Source: RGIG9041 sp045657265
GTDB taxonomy: Bacteria > Bacillota > Clostridia > Oscillospirales > QAKW01
Direction: 5' to 3'
Assembly: GCA_045657265.1 (NCBI GenBank)
Contig: JAZOSU010000025.1
Location: 1 to 48,964 of the forward strand
DNA: 48,964 nt
Part shown: positions 41,774 through 48,964 of the stretch, in pieces
How positions within the stretch are numbered: the stretch's first letter is position 1
How the letters are laid out: the number at the start of each line of letters is the position of its first letter
Position numbers and translations under genes: made by a program
The notes under the pieces: model-generated
The model's database searches: none
What the model saw: only the letters and a program-made list of their open reading frames with translations
What the model was told of the DNA's origin: nothing

Positions 41774-43032
41774 TGACTACAAAAGAAATTTTAAAGCGTG
41801 TTAAAGATGCATCTTTTTCTGTTGCTTGTGCTGATACAGAACAAAAAAATAAGGTTCTTGAAGAAATGGCAAAGGCAGTTGTTAAACATACGGATGATAT
41901 AATTGCAGCAAATAAAATTGATATGCAAAGAGCAAAAGATAAAATAAGCGAAGTAATGCTTGATAGACTATATCTTGACAAAGACAGAATACAGTCTATG
42001 GCGGATGGCATTTTGCATGTGGTTTCTCTTGATGACCCTGTTGGCAAGGTGCTGAAGTCTTATGTTAATAATGATGGATTGCAAATCAATAAAGTATCTG
42101 TTCCGATGGGAGTTATTGCTATTATTTATGAAAGTAGACCTAACGTAACGTCAGATGCGGCGGCACTTGCAATTAAAAGCGGTAATGCATGCGTACTGCG
42201 TTGCGGAAAAGAAGCTCACGAAAGCGCAATGGCAATTACCAAGGCCATTCAAGAAGGACTTGGTAACGCCGGAATTTGCAAAGATGCTGTTATGCTTGTT
42301 GAAGATACAACAAGAGAAAGCGCAAACGAGCTTATGTGCGCCAACGGTTACGTTGATTTGCTTATACCAAGAGGCGGCGCAGGACTTATTAAAGCCTGTG
42401 TTGAAAAAGCAACGGTTCCTTGTATTGAAACAGGTACAGGAATTTGTCATATATACGTTGATAGTGATGCGGACCTTGAGATGGCGGTTAATATAATCAA
42501 TAATGCTAAAACGAGCCGTCCTTCTGTATGTAATGCCGCCGAGGTTTGTGTAGTTCATAAAGATATTGCTAAAAAATTCATTCCTATGTTGGAAAAAAGA
42601 CTCGTTTCTCAAAGAATGGAAAAATCTTTGAAGCCTGTTAAACTTAAAATGGATGAGCAGAGTATTACTTTTTCAAAATTCGGTGAAATCGCTGACGAAG
42701 TAGATTATCATACAGAGTTTCTTGATTTTATTCTTGCTGTTAAAACTGTTGATTCTGTTGAAAGCGCAGTTGCTCATATTTCAAAATATTCAACACATCA
42801 TAGTGAATCTATAATTACAGAAAACAGTAGAAATGCTGAATACTTTACCAGTCATATTGACAGTGCTGCAGTATACGTTAATGCATCTACCCGTTTTACT
42901 GATGGCGGTGTATTCGGGCTTGGATGTGAAATGGGAATTTCTACGCAAAAACTTCATGCCCGTGGACCTATGGGTCTTGAGGAACTTACAACATACAAAT
43001 ATATAATTAAAGGTAACGGACATATACGTTAA
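41773..43032 (+). CDS. proA: Gamma-glutamyl phosphate reductase
   Basis: A 419-residue aldehyde-dehydrogenase-fold enzyme for the second step of proline synthesis. Visible are GVIAIIYESRPNVTSDAAALAIKSGNACVLR, IPRGGAGLI, the region with the catalytic cysteine KTSRPSVCNAAE (C about 257) and the C-terminal VNASTRFTDGGVFGLGCEMGISTQKLHARGPMGL, cut into segments here only to name them. It shares a base with proB and is followed by proC 12 bases on. Confidence 0.96.
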   Translation: MTTKEILKRVKDASFSVACADTEQKNKVLEEMAKAVVKHTDDIIAANKIDMQRAKDKISEVMLDRLYLDKDRIQSMADGILHVVSLDDPVGKVLKSYVNNDGLQINKVSVPMGVIAIIYESRPNVTSDAAALAIKSGNACVLRCGKEAHESAMAITKAIQEGLGNAGICKDAVMLVEDTTRESANELMCANGYVDLLIPRGGAGLIKACVEKATVPCIETGTGICHIYVDSDADLEMAVNIINNAKTSRPSVCNAAEVCVVHKDIAKKFIPMLEKRLVSQRMEKSLKPVKLKMDEQSITFSKFGEIADEVDYHTEFLDFILAVKTVDSVESAVAHISKYSTHHSESIITENSRNAEYFTSHIDSAAVYVNASTRFTDGGVFGLGCEMGISTQKLHARGPMGLEELTTYKYIIKGNGHIR

Positions 43033-43044
43033 AAGGAGAAAATA

Positions 43045-43833
43045 ATGAAATATTCAGCCGGTTTTATTGGTGTTGGAAATATGGGAGGCGCTCTTTTAAG
43101 CGCTGTATCAAAAGCTGTTTCAAATAATCAAATTGCAGTTTTTGATTTGAATAATCAACTTGCGCTTGAAAAAGCAAAAAGTTCAGGTGCGGAATGTGTA
43201 ACTATAGAAAAATTAGTTTGTGAAAGTAAATTTGTTTTTTTAGGTGTAAAGCCTAACGTTATTGCTGATGTTTGTGAGAAAATCAAACCGTATATTACAA
43301 AGCAGACAGTTATAGTTTCAATGGCAGCAGGTATAAATATTGATAAAATTTCAGGTTGGTGCGAAAGCGAAAAAGTGATACGTATTATGCCTAATACACC
43401 TGTTTCAGTAGGGGAAGGAATGATATTGTATTCTTTAGGAAAAACAGTAAGTGATGAAGATATAGCTTCATTTTTAAATATTATGAATAAATCAGGAACA
43501 CTCGATTTAATAGATGAGAAATTTATTGATGCAGCTGCTGCGTTATCAGGTTGCGGCCCTGCTTTTGTGTATATGTTTATAGATGCACTTGCTGATGGTG
43601 CTGTTAAATGTGGTTTATCCAGAGATAAAGCGTTGGCATATGCAAAGCAGACTGTTTTCGGCAGTGCTTATCTTTCTATTAAATCAGATAAACATCCCGA
43701 AAAACTTAAAGATGAGGTTTGTTCGCCGGGTGGAACAACAATAGAAGGTGTTTTAGCACTTGAAAAAGCTTCTTTCAGACATGCAGCTTCTACTGCAGTA
43801 GTTGCGGCATATGAAAAAACTAAATTATTATAA
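43045..43833 (+). CDS. proC: Pyrroline-5-carboxylate reductase
   Basis: A 262-residue enzyme for the last step of proline synthesis. The NAD(P) loop is GFIGVGNMGGALL at residues 7-19. The C-terminal motifs are ALSGCGPAFVYMFIDALADG (about 167-186) and CSPGGTTIEGV. AGGAG precedes ATG 43045. With proB and proA it gives the complete route from glutamate to proline in one operon. Confidence 0.96.
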   Translation: MKYSAGFIGVGNMGGALLSAVSKAVSNNQIAVFDLNNQLALEKAKSSGAECVTIEKLVCESKFVFLGVKPNVIADVCEKIKPYITKQTVIVSMAAGINIDKISGWCESEKVIRIMPNTPVSVGEGMILYSLGKTVSDEDIASFLNIMNKSGTLDLIDEKFIDAAAALSGCGPAFVYMFIDALADGAVKCGLSRDKALAYAKQTVFGSAYLSIKSDKHPEKLKDEVCSPGGTTIEGVLALEKASFRHAASTAVVAAYEKTKLL

Positions 43834-43835
43834 CG

Positions 43836-43868
43836 AAAAAGAAGATGGAAATTTCCATCTTCTTTTTT
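43836..43868. terminator. Bidirectional terminator between proC and the ImmA-like gene
   Basis: A perfect 22-base palindrome (GAAGATGGAAA / TTTCCATCTTC, 43841-43862) is flanked by A5 and T6. It serves the convergent proC (plus) and XRE-ImmA pair (minus). Confidence 0.9.
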
Positions 43869-44340
43869 ATTGCTTTAAGAATGTACTGTCAGGCGCATCT
43901 GTAAGATTCAGTGTGTTGAGTGTAAATAAAAGTAAATTTTCATCAATTTGCATTATAGACGACACTTCTGAAACGGTATATTGTTCGTTTAAAAGTTTTA
44001 ATGCTTTTTCAGAATCAACTAAAAACGCGGATGCAAAAATATTTGCTTCCCGTTCTAAAATGGCAGAACTGTTGAGATTGTCACAACTCAGCATCTGACC
44101 GCTGTGTAATATATGGTGACCGAGTTCGTGAGCGCAAATCATTGATTTTGTATTTTCGTCAAGATCTTCATTTATAACTATTACCGGTTTTTTCATATTT
44201 CCGAAATATGCGCCTTTCAATGAGCCTAAATCTTTATATTTAACAATTACTCCAAGTTGTTCAGCTATATAATACGGGTTTCTTTCACCATAATTTTGTA
44301 TAATCTCATTTACTTTATTTGTTATATAACTTGCAAGCAT
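43867..44340 (-). CDS. ImmA/IrrE-family zinc metalloprotease
   Basis: A 157-residue protease with the zinc motif HELGHH (H71, E72, H75) and a probable third ligand E98 in LEREAN. The N-terminal YYIAEQLGVIVKYKDL and the INEDLDEN segment are usual for the family. Relatives cleave XRE-type repressors: ImmA cuts ImmR in ICEBs1, and IrrE/PprI cuts DdrO in Deinococcus after DNA damage. The ATG at 44340 directly follows the stop of the XRE gene (TAAATG), so the two are made together. The repressor gene next door is the obvious substrate. No extra sensor domain is visible. Confidence 0.88.
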   Translation of the reverse strand: MLASYITNKVNEIIQNYGERNPYYIAEQLGVIVKYKDLGSLKGAYFGNMKKPVIVINEDLDENTKSMICAHELGHHILHSGQMLSCDNLNSSAILEREANIFASAFLVDSEKALKLLNEQYTVSEVSSIMQIDENLLLFTLNTLNLTDAPDSTFLKQ

Positions 44341-44718
44341 TTATTTTATTTCTTCCTTTGTTTCCCAATAAATTTCGTTTACTGCACGCATAACTTTGTC
44401 TTTGTCACTTTGAGACAAACTTCCTCCTGCAAAAAGACCTTGAATATCAGCTAATAGCTTGTCGATATCTGCCGCAGCAGTATAACCGCCTTTTTGTGCA
44501 GCATCAAGTATGTATTGAGAACGATCATCTAATAAATATTCATATGTGACATCGAGCGCGGTTGCAATATTTTTGACTATAGATATATTTGCAGGGTATC
44601 TTTGACCGCTTTCGTAGTTTTGAATTGATCTAAGTGATAAGCCTGAGTTTTTGGCAAGTATTGCCTGGGAAATACCAAGTTCTGTTCTTTTATTTTTGAT
44701 TTTTTCTCCAAAATTCAT
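44341..44718 (-). CDS. XRE-family repressor, probable substrate of the adjacent ImmA-like protease
   Basis: A 125-residue protein with an N-terminal helix-turn-helix (about 5-60; GEKIKNKRTELGISQAILAK, SLRSIQNYESGQRYP) and a C-terminal helical part (about 75-125; DIDKLLADIQGLFAGGSLSQ, VMRAVNEIYWETKEE). The second part could be a dimerisation region carrying the cleavage site. ATG 44718 has AGAGAGG upstream; the longer frame to 44736 begins in the operator. Three copies of one palindrome lie just upstream, between this gene and the divergent dinB. I infer it represses both genes, and that protease action relieves this. Confidence 0.88.
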   Translation of the reverse strand: MNFGEKIKNKRTELGISQAILAKNSGLSLRSIQNYESGQRYPANISIVKNIATALDVTYEYLLDDRSQYILDAAQKGGYTAAADIDKLLADIQGLFAGGSLSQSDKDKVMRAVNEIYWETKEEIK

Positions 44719-44728
44719 AAAAACCTCT

Positions 44729-44748
44729 CTACGCAAATTTGTGCATAT
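44729..44748. promoter_or_regulatory. Operator 1 of the XRE-dinB intergenic region
   Basis: CTACGCA-N6-TGCATAT, the least perfect of three related palindromes. It lies 11 bases before the XRE ATG, covering the end of its leader, so it could give autorepression. Confidence 0.65.
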
Positions 44749-44754
44749 TTATCA

Positions 44755-44783
44755 TTGACAACGCAATGTCGTGCGTATATAAT
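44755..44783 (+). promoter_or_regulatory. Consensus sigma-A promoter of dinB with operator 2 in its spacer
   Basis: TTGACA (44755-44760) and TATAAT (44778-44783) both match the consensus exactly, at the ideal 17-base spacing. Operator 2 (CAACGCA-N6-TGCGTAT, 44759-44778) fills the spacer and touches both boxes, so bound repressor and polymerase would exclude each other. Confidence 0.85.
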
Positions 44784-44794
44784 TAGGGTGTGTG

Positions 44795-44814
44795 ATACGC
44801 AATGTTGTGCGTAT
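44795..44814. promoter_or_regulatory. Operator 3 of the XRE-dinB intergenic region
   Basis: ATACGCA-N6-TGCGTAT has perfect 7-base arms. It lies at about +5 to +25 of the dinB message, 36 bases from operator 2. All three sites share the form nnACGCA-AnnTnG-TGCRTAT. Confidence 0.8.
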
Positions 44815-44846
44815 TAATGATATACTAAACTGAGGTGTTTGTCAAT

Positions 44847-46082
44847 ATGTCAAGAACAATTTTACATTGTGATATGAACAACTTCTATGCTTCTGTGGAA
44901 ATGCTTTATGACCCGTCATTAAAGGATAAAAAAGTTGCTGTGTGCGGTTGTGAAGAAGAACGTCATGGGATAGTACTTGCAAAAAATGAATCAGCTAAAA
45001 AGAAAGGTGTAAAGACAGGGGATACAATATGGGAAGCGAGACGAAAGTGTCACGATATCGTTATTGTTACACCTCATTTTGAACGGTATTCAATATATTC
45101 AAAAAAAGCATATGAAATATATAGTAGATATACAGATCAGGTAGAGACTTTCGGTATGGATGAGTGTTGGCTTGATGTTACAGGAAGTGTCAGACTTTTT
45201 GGAGACGGTAAAACTATAGCTGATAAAATACGCAAAAACGTGCGTGATGAACTTGGACTTACTGTTTCGGTGGGAGTGTCGTTTAATAAAGTGTTTGCAA
45301 AGCTTGGAAGTGATTTAAAAAAGCCGGATGCTACAACTGTTATTGATAAAGAAAATTTCAAGGAAATTATATATAGTTTGCCTGCAGAAAGTATTATAGG
45401 AGTAGGACGAGCTACAAGTGACAATATAAAAAGAATAGGTGTTGAAACAATCGGTGAACTTGCAGAACTTCCTTTGGAAACTATGCGTTTAAGACTTGGA
45501 AAGCACGGTGAAACGGTGTGGAGGTATGCCAATGGATTTGACAATTCTATGGTTATGCGTATAGATGAAAGCAGTCCTATAAAAAGTATAGGTAGGGGAA
45601 TTACAGCATCTCGTGATTTAAAAAACGAAAAAGAAGTGGAGCTTGTTATGTATTCGCTGAGCAGACGTGTTGCGGCGAAGCTAAGAGATAATAATCTTTC
45701 TGCTTCGGGAGTGCAGATTACAGTTAAAAATAACGCTTTGGAATCGCACGATTTTCAGTGTTCATTGCCGATAGTAACCAATAATGCATTTGTAATATTC
45801 AAACAAGCCTGTGAGCTTTTTGAAATACGATATAAATGGATAAAAGATGTCAGAGCGATTACCGTCAGGGCAATAAATCTGATACCTGTATCTTTTGCAA
45901 AACAATTAGATTTTACTTATGACTATTCTTTTATTTTAAAAAAAGAAAGACTTGATAAAGTTGAAGATGCGATGTCAAAAAAATTTGGAGCAGATGCTAT
46001 AAAGCCAATGTCACTTGTAAGAGATCTTCATATCCCCAAAAGTCATACAGAAGAAATAATTTTACCTGGATTTCATCCTTAA
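44847..46082 (+). CDS. dinB: DNA polymerase IV (Y-family translesion polymerase)
   Basis: A 411-residue polymerase. Catalytic D9 in LHCDMNNFYASVE, D105 and E106 in TFGMDECWLDV; the steric-gate aromatic is F13. Finger, palm, thumb (about 170-240, with VGRATSDNIKRIGVETIGEL) and little-finger domains are all present. A canonical clamp-binding peptide is not clear at the C-terminus. It copies past damaged bases with low fidelity. ATG 44847 has GAGGTG 8 bases upstream; a GTG at 44835 lies inside that site. No SOS box of the Bacillus LexA type is visible, so control is probably by the divergent XRE repressor. Confidence 0.93.
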   Translation: MSRTILHCDMNNFYASVEMLYDPSLKDKKVAVCGCEEERHGIVLAKNESAKKKGVKTGDTIWEARRKCHDIVIVTPHFERYSIYSKKAYEIYSRYTDQVETFGMDECWLDVTGSVRLFGDGKTIADKIRKNVRDELGLTVSVGVSFNKVFAKLGSDLKKPDATTVIDKENFKEIIYSLPAESIIGVGRATSDNIKRIGVETIGELAELPLETMRLRLGKHGETVWRYANGFDNSMVMRIDESSPIKSIGRGITASRDLKNEKEVELVMYSLSRRVAAKLRDNNLSASGVQITVKNNALESHDFQCSLPIVTNNAFVIFKQACELFEIRYKWIKDVRAITVRAINLIPVSFAKQLDFTYDYSFILKKERLDKVEDAMSKKFGADAIKPMSLVRDLHIPKSHTEEIILPGFHP

Positions 46083-46088
46083 AAACAG

Positions 46089-46117
46089 TTGAATTTGAAA
46101 ATATATAATGTTATAAT
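46089..46117 (+). promoter_or_regulatory. Promoter of the SDR-galT pair
   Basis: TTGAAT (46089-46094) and TATAAT (46112-46117) with a 17-base spacer lie in the gap after dinB, 20 bases before the TTG start. Confidence 0.6.
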
Positions 46118-46137
46118 GTATTATTGAGGTGATTCTT

Positions 46138-46896
46138 TTGGATATTGCTATACTTACAGGGGCATCTTCCGGTATGGGAAAAGAATATTTTAAAGCTCTT
46201 TGTGATAAATTTAATTATCTTGATGAAGTCTGGATAATAGCCAGAAGAACTCAGAAATTGGTTGAGCTAAAAAAAGATGCGCCTTTTAATGTTCGGGTAC
46301 TTGCTATGGATCTTACAGATTCGGAAAGTATAAAAACAATAGTTTCATATCTTGAAGAAAACAAGCCAAACATTAAAGTACTTATAAACAATGCAGGTTT
46401 TGGAAAACTTGGTTTTGTGCAAGAAATAGAATATACAGAGCATATTGATATGGTTAATCTTAATAATGCGGCGCTTACTGCGCTTTGTTCTGTATGTATT
46501 CCGTTTATGAAAGCAGGTTCGTTTATTGTAAACGTAGCTTCTATTGCGGCTTTTGCACCTAATCCGAGAATGGCAACGTATTGTTCGACCAAAGCATATG
46601 TGTTACATTTTTCAAAATGTCTCAGAGAAGAACTTAAGAGTAAAAAAATAAATGTACTTGCGGTTTGTCCTGGACCTATGAATACTGAATTTCTGGATGT
46701 TGCAGGAATCGCGGGAGGAAAATCAAAAACATTTGAAACTCTTCCTTATTGCGATCCTCATAAAGTAGCGCATAACTCGCTTGATAAAGCTGAAAAAGGA
46801 AAGGGAGTATATACACCCAGAGCATTTTTTAAGTTTTATCGTTTGCTTGCAAAGTTATTACCGCATAACTTAATAATGAAATTTTCAAAAACATAA
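46138..46896 (+). CDS. Short-chain dehydrogenase/reductase (SDR)
   Basis: A 252-residue NAD(P)-dependent oxidoreductase. The cofactor motif TGASSGMG is at residues 7-14, NNAG near 86-89, and the catalytic S-Y-K set appears in NVASIAAFAP and TYCSTKAY. After CPGPMNTEF the C-terminus is family-variable. The substrate is unknown. The start is TTG 46138, since GAGGTG lies 6 bases upstream and the GTG at 46129 is part of that site. It is followed 17 bases later by galT. Confidence 0.85.
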   Translation: MDIAILTGASSGMGKEYFKALCDKFNYLDEVWIIARRTQKLVELKKDAPFNVRVLAMDLTDSESIKTIVSYLEENKPNIKVLINNAGFGKLGFVQEIEYTEHIDMVNLNNAALTALCSVCIPFMKAGSFIVNVASIAAFAPNPRMATYCSTKAYVLHFSKCLREELKSKKINVLAVCPGPMNTEFLDVAGIAGGKSKTFETLPYCDPHKVAHNSLDKAEKGKGVYTPRAFFKFYRLLAKLLPHNLIMKFSKT

Positions 46897-46913
46897 ATAA
46901 GAGGGGTATCACG

Positions 46914-48398
46914 ATGATTTTTAACAGTATTGACAATCTTGTAAACTATGCAATTGATTGTGAATTAATAGGAAAAGAAGACAGAATATTTGCGATAAAC
47001 AGATTATTGGAAATATTGGAACTGTCTGAGTATGAGCAACCTGCTTTGCCTAAAAGCGAGTCTTTAGAGCAGACATTAAAAAATCTTTGCGATTATGCAG
47101 TTGAAAAAGGAATAATAGAAGACAGCATTCTTTATCGTGATCTTTTTGATACAAAACTTATGGGAGTTTTGACACCGTTTCCCTCACAAGTTATTAAAAA
47201 ATTCAACGAGCTTTATGAAAAGTCACCTGAAAAAGCGACCGATTACTACTATAAATTGAGCGGTGATACAGACTATATCCGCAGATACAGAATAGCTAAA
47301 GATGTAAAGTGGAAAACCAATACCGAATATGGTGATTTGGATATTACAATAAATCTGTCTAAGCCAGAAAAAGACCCCAAGGCTATTGCAGCTGCTAAAA
47401 ATGCAAAACAGAGCGGATATCCTAAATGTGCGCTTTGTAAAGAAAATGAGGGTTACGCTGGTCATGAAAATGCTGCTGCACGTCAGAATCATAGAATTAT
47501 TCCTATTGTGATGAATAATTCACAGTGGGGGATGCAGTATTCTCCGTATGTGTATTATAATGAACATTGTATCTGTTTCAATTTTGATCATACACCTATG
47601 AAAATTGAAAGAGCAACGTTTGTTAAACTGTTCGATTTTGTCAAACTGTTTCCTCATTATTTCCTTGGATCAAATGCGGATTTACCGATTGTAGGCGGAT
47701 CTATACTCAGTCATGATCATTTTCAAGGCGGACATTATGAGTTTGCTATGGCAAAAGCACCTGTTGAAAGTGAAATTATATTTAACGGATTTGAAGATGT
47801 TAAAGCCGGCATAGTTAAATGGCCTATGTCTGTTATAAGACTTTGGGGCAAAGATGCGGACAGAATTGTTGAACTTGCTGATAAAATATTGAATTCATGG
47901 CGTGGATACACAGACGAAAAAGCATTTATATATGCAAATACCAACGGCGAACCACATAATACAATTACCCCTATTGCCAGAATGAAAAACGGATTTTACG
48001 AGATGGATCTTGTCCTTCGTAACAACATTACAACTCAGGAACATCCTCTTGGCGTATATCATCCACATGCTGAATTACATAACATCAAAAAAGAAAACAT
48101 AGGACTTATCGAGGTTATGGGTCTCGCAGTTTTACCTGCACGTTTGAAATCTGAAATGCAAATACTTGCAGATTATATTGTAAGTGGTAAAGATATAAGA
48201 TATAATGAACAAATTTCAAAACATGCAGATTGGGTTTCATCTTTTATTGATAATTACACAGTTACACCGGAAAACATTGACGGTATTCTTAAAGAAGAAA
48301 TCGGTAAAGTGTTTAAAAAAGTTCTTGAACACGCAGGCGTTTATAAATGTACACCTGAAGGCAGACTTAACTTTATGAGATTTATAGACAGTATATAA
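46914..48398 (+). CDS. galT: UDP-glucose-hexose-1-phosphate uridylyltransferase (Firmicutes GalT type 2)
   Basis: A 494-residue enzyme of the Leloir pathway that moves UMP between UDP-glucose and galactose-1-phosphate. The family's long N-terminal helical part (about 1-120) is present, then IPIVMNNSQWGMQYSPYVYYNEH and the histidine-rich GGSILSHDHFQGGHYE region that carries the nucleophile histidine, and HPHAELHN. GGGGT precedes ATG 46914. galK and galE are not in the window. Confidence 0.93.
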   Translation: MIFNSIDNLVNYAIDCELIGKEDRIFAINRLLEILELSEYEQPALPKSESLEQTLKNLCDYAVEKGIIEDSILYRDLFDTKLMGVLTPFPSQVIKKFNELYEKSPEKATDYYYKLSGDTDYIRRYRIAKDVKWKTNTEYGDLDITINLSKPEKDPKAIAAAKNAKQSGYPKCALCKENEGYAGHENAAARQNHRIIPIVMNNSQWGMQYSPYVYYNEHCICFNFDHTPMKIERATFVKLFDFVKLFPHYFLGSNADLPIVGGSILSHDHFQGGHYEFAMAKAPVESEIIFNGFEDVKAGIVKWPMSVIRLWGKDADRIVELADKILNSWRGYTDEKAFIYANTNGEPHNTITPIARMKNGFYEMDLVLRNNITTQEHPLGVYHPHAELHNIKKENIGLIEVMGLAVLPARLKSEMQILADYIVSGKDIRYNEQISKHADWVSSFIDNYTVTPENIDGILKEEIGKVFKKVLEHAGVYKCTPEGRLNFMRFIDSI

Positions 48399-48399
48399 A

Positions 48400-48433
48400 A
48401 ATAAGGAGTTGCATTTGCAACTCCTTATTTATC
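48400..48433 (+). terminator. Terminator of galT
   Basis: AATAAGGAGTTGC (48400-48412) pairs perfectly with GCAACTCCTTATT (48417-48429) with an ATTT loop, followed by TATC. The stop of galT is 2 bases upstream. Confidence 0.85.
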
Positions 48434-48456
48434 AGACTGTCAAAAAACGACTGTTT
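48430..48456 (-). mobile_element. Probable right end of the IS1182-family element
   Basis: The stretch between the galT terminator and the transposase stop contains AGACTGTCAAAAAACGACTG, which is a reasonable terminal-repeat candidate for this family. The partner repeat is outside the window, so the exact end and target duplication cannot be checked. Confidence 0.35.
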
Positions 48457-48964
48457 TCAAAGCAAGAAAGCAGTGGTTTTTCTGTATATCATAGCAACAT
48501 ATTTAAGCCTGACCCATTGCGTAACGCGAGCCAGAGCTCGATAGTGTGTATAACGCATAGCGTGTTTTTCTTTTGCATCCGCAAAAACACGTTGGATGGT
48601 TTGTTTACGTCGTTTGTAAAGTTGTTGCCCACGATCAGTTTTGCGAAGCTGCTCTGCCAAATCCAAATATTCCTGCCATATATGTGTCTGGAATATCTTT
48701 TGTCCCTTTTCGTTAGCACCGCAAAGTAGCTTGTAGGGACAATCTATACAGTTCTTTGGTGTACTGCGGTAAGTCCGTTTTCCTTCTCTGTTTGTGGTTC
48801 TATGACGAAGTGGTTGGCCTTGTGGACAAATATATTGATCGTTTGCTTCATCATAGATATATTCCCATGCTCTGTATCTTCCTTTTTTTACACTTGGGGC
48901 TTGTGTATGGAATGATTGGGATTTTTCCATCATCTAAAGTCTTCTTTGCAATTCAGGGAGTTTT
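48457..48964 (-). pseudogene. IS1182-family transposase, 3' part, frame interrupted by TAG
   Basis: The C-terminal 158 residues match IS1182-type DDE transposases: DQYICPQGQPLRHRTTNREG, a CIDCPYKLLCG zinc-like cluster, QTHIWQEYLDLAEQL and the family-defining YKRRKQTIQRVFADAKEKHAMRYTHYRALARV with the last catalytic glutamate region. A TAG at 48934-48936 precedes residue 1 of this part in frame, and the ten codons between it and the window end are open. Intact members are much longer, so the copy is probably dead, or translated only by readthrough. The IS right end must lie between the galT terminator and 48457. Confidence 0.8.

Noticed and set aside
42151..42612. 153-codon open frame on the minus strand
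   Set aside because: It is antisense to proA, which matches its family over the whole length.
44719..44846. LexA/SOS box controlling dinB
   Set aside because: The Bacillus-type CGAAC-N4-GTTCG pattern is absent; the palindromes present have different arms (ACGCA/TGCGT) and lie next to their own XRE gene.
1..48964. tRNA, rRNA or prophage genes
   Set aside because: No intergenic stretch shows a tRNA clover-leaf with CCA end or rRNA sequence, and no phage structural or integrase genes are present. The XRE-ImmA pair, common on mobile elements, stands here without any.

Overview
The window is about 49 kb of low-GC chromosomal DNA from a Gram-positive, probably endospore-forming anaerobe of the Clostridia; an uncultured gut Oscillospiraceae/Ruminococcaceae-like bacterium is my best guess. 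The reasons are the AT-rich sequence with strong GGAGG ribosome sites and TTG/GTG starts, a SipL-like spore-coat morphogenesis gene, a ClpE-type ATPase, an ECF-type vitamin transporter module, sigma-A promoters with near-consensus boxes, and a TRAP-type transporter. I saw no rRNA, tRNA or CRISPR array.

Layout. 1-4.8 kb is accessory: a metallo-beta-lactamase-fold gene cut by the left edge, a frameshifted gene remnant, a two-gene TRAP permease operon divergent from a LysR regulator, an array of small hairpins, and a lone leucine carboxyl methyltransferase-like gene. 4.8-7.8 kb holds an AraM-like glycerol-1-phosphate dehydrogenase with a phosphomannomutase-like HAD phosphatase, divergent from a DeoR regulator with two copies of a probable operator. 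7.8-12.4 kb (minus strand) is an operon of an ECF-like sigma factor, a 1019-residue membrane-anchored protein with Ig-like and alpha-2-macroglobulin-like architecture, and an auxin-efflux-carrier-type transporter.

12.5-28.1 kb is one tightly packed run of 17 plus-strand genes with no gap above 17 bases: ruvCAB, a methyltransferase, ecfA1-ecfA2-ecfT, truA, a DUF5711-like protein, cvpA, pgsA, clpE-like, a Trk/Ktr potassium channel pair, prmA, rsmE and an unknown membrane protein. secG follows from its own promoter. 28.6-36.9 kb (minus strand) holds trmH-like, dprA, topA, trmFO and plsX, then acpP, rnc and an Elp3-like radical SAM gene from a second promoter. 37-40.8 kb carries sipL, an AraC regulator and a D-Ala-D-Ala carboxypeptidase. 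41-43.8 kb is a full proline operon, proBAC.

43.9-46.1 kb is the most striking part. An XRE repressor and an ImmA/IrrE metalloprotease are divergent from a Y-family DNA polymerase. Three copies of one palindrome lie between them, and one sits exactly in the spacer of a consensus promoter reading into the polymerase. This looks like a protease-and-repressor DNA-damage switch that needs no LexA. The window ends with a short-chain dehydrogenase, galT, and the 3' part of an IS1182-family transposase whose frame is interrupted by a stop codon.

Family assignments come from reading motifs by eye; no database search was possible. Starts were chosen from ribosome-binding sites and stop/start overlaps, so several differ from the longest open frame.
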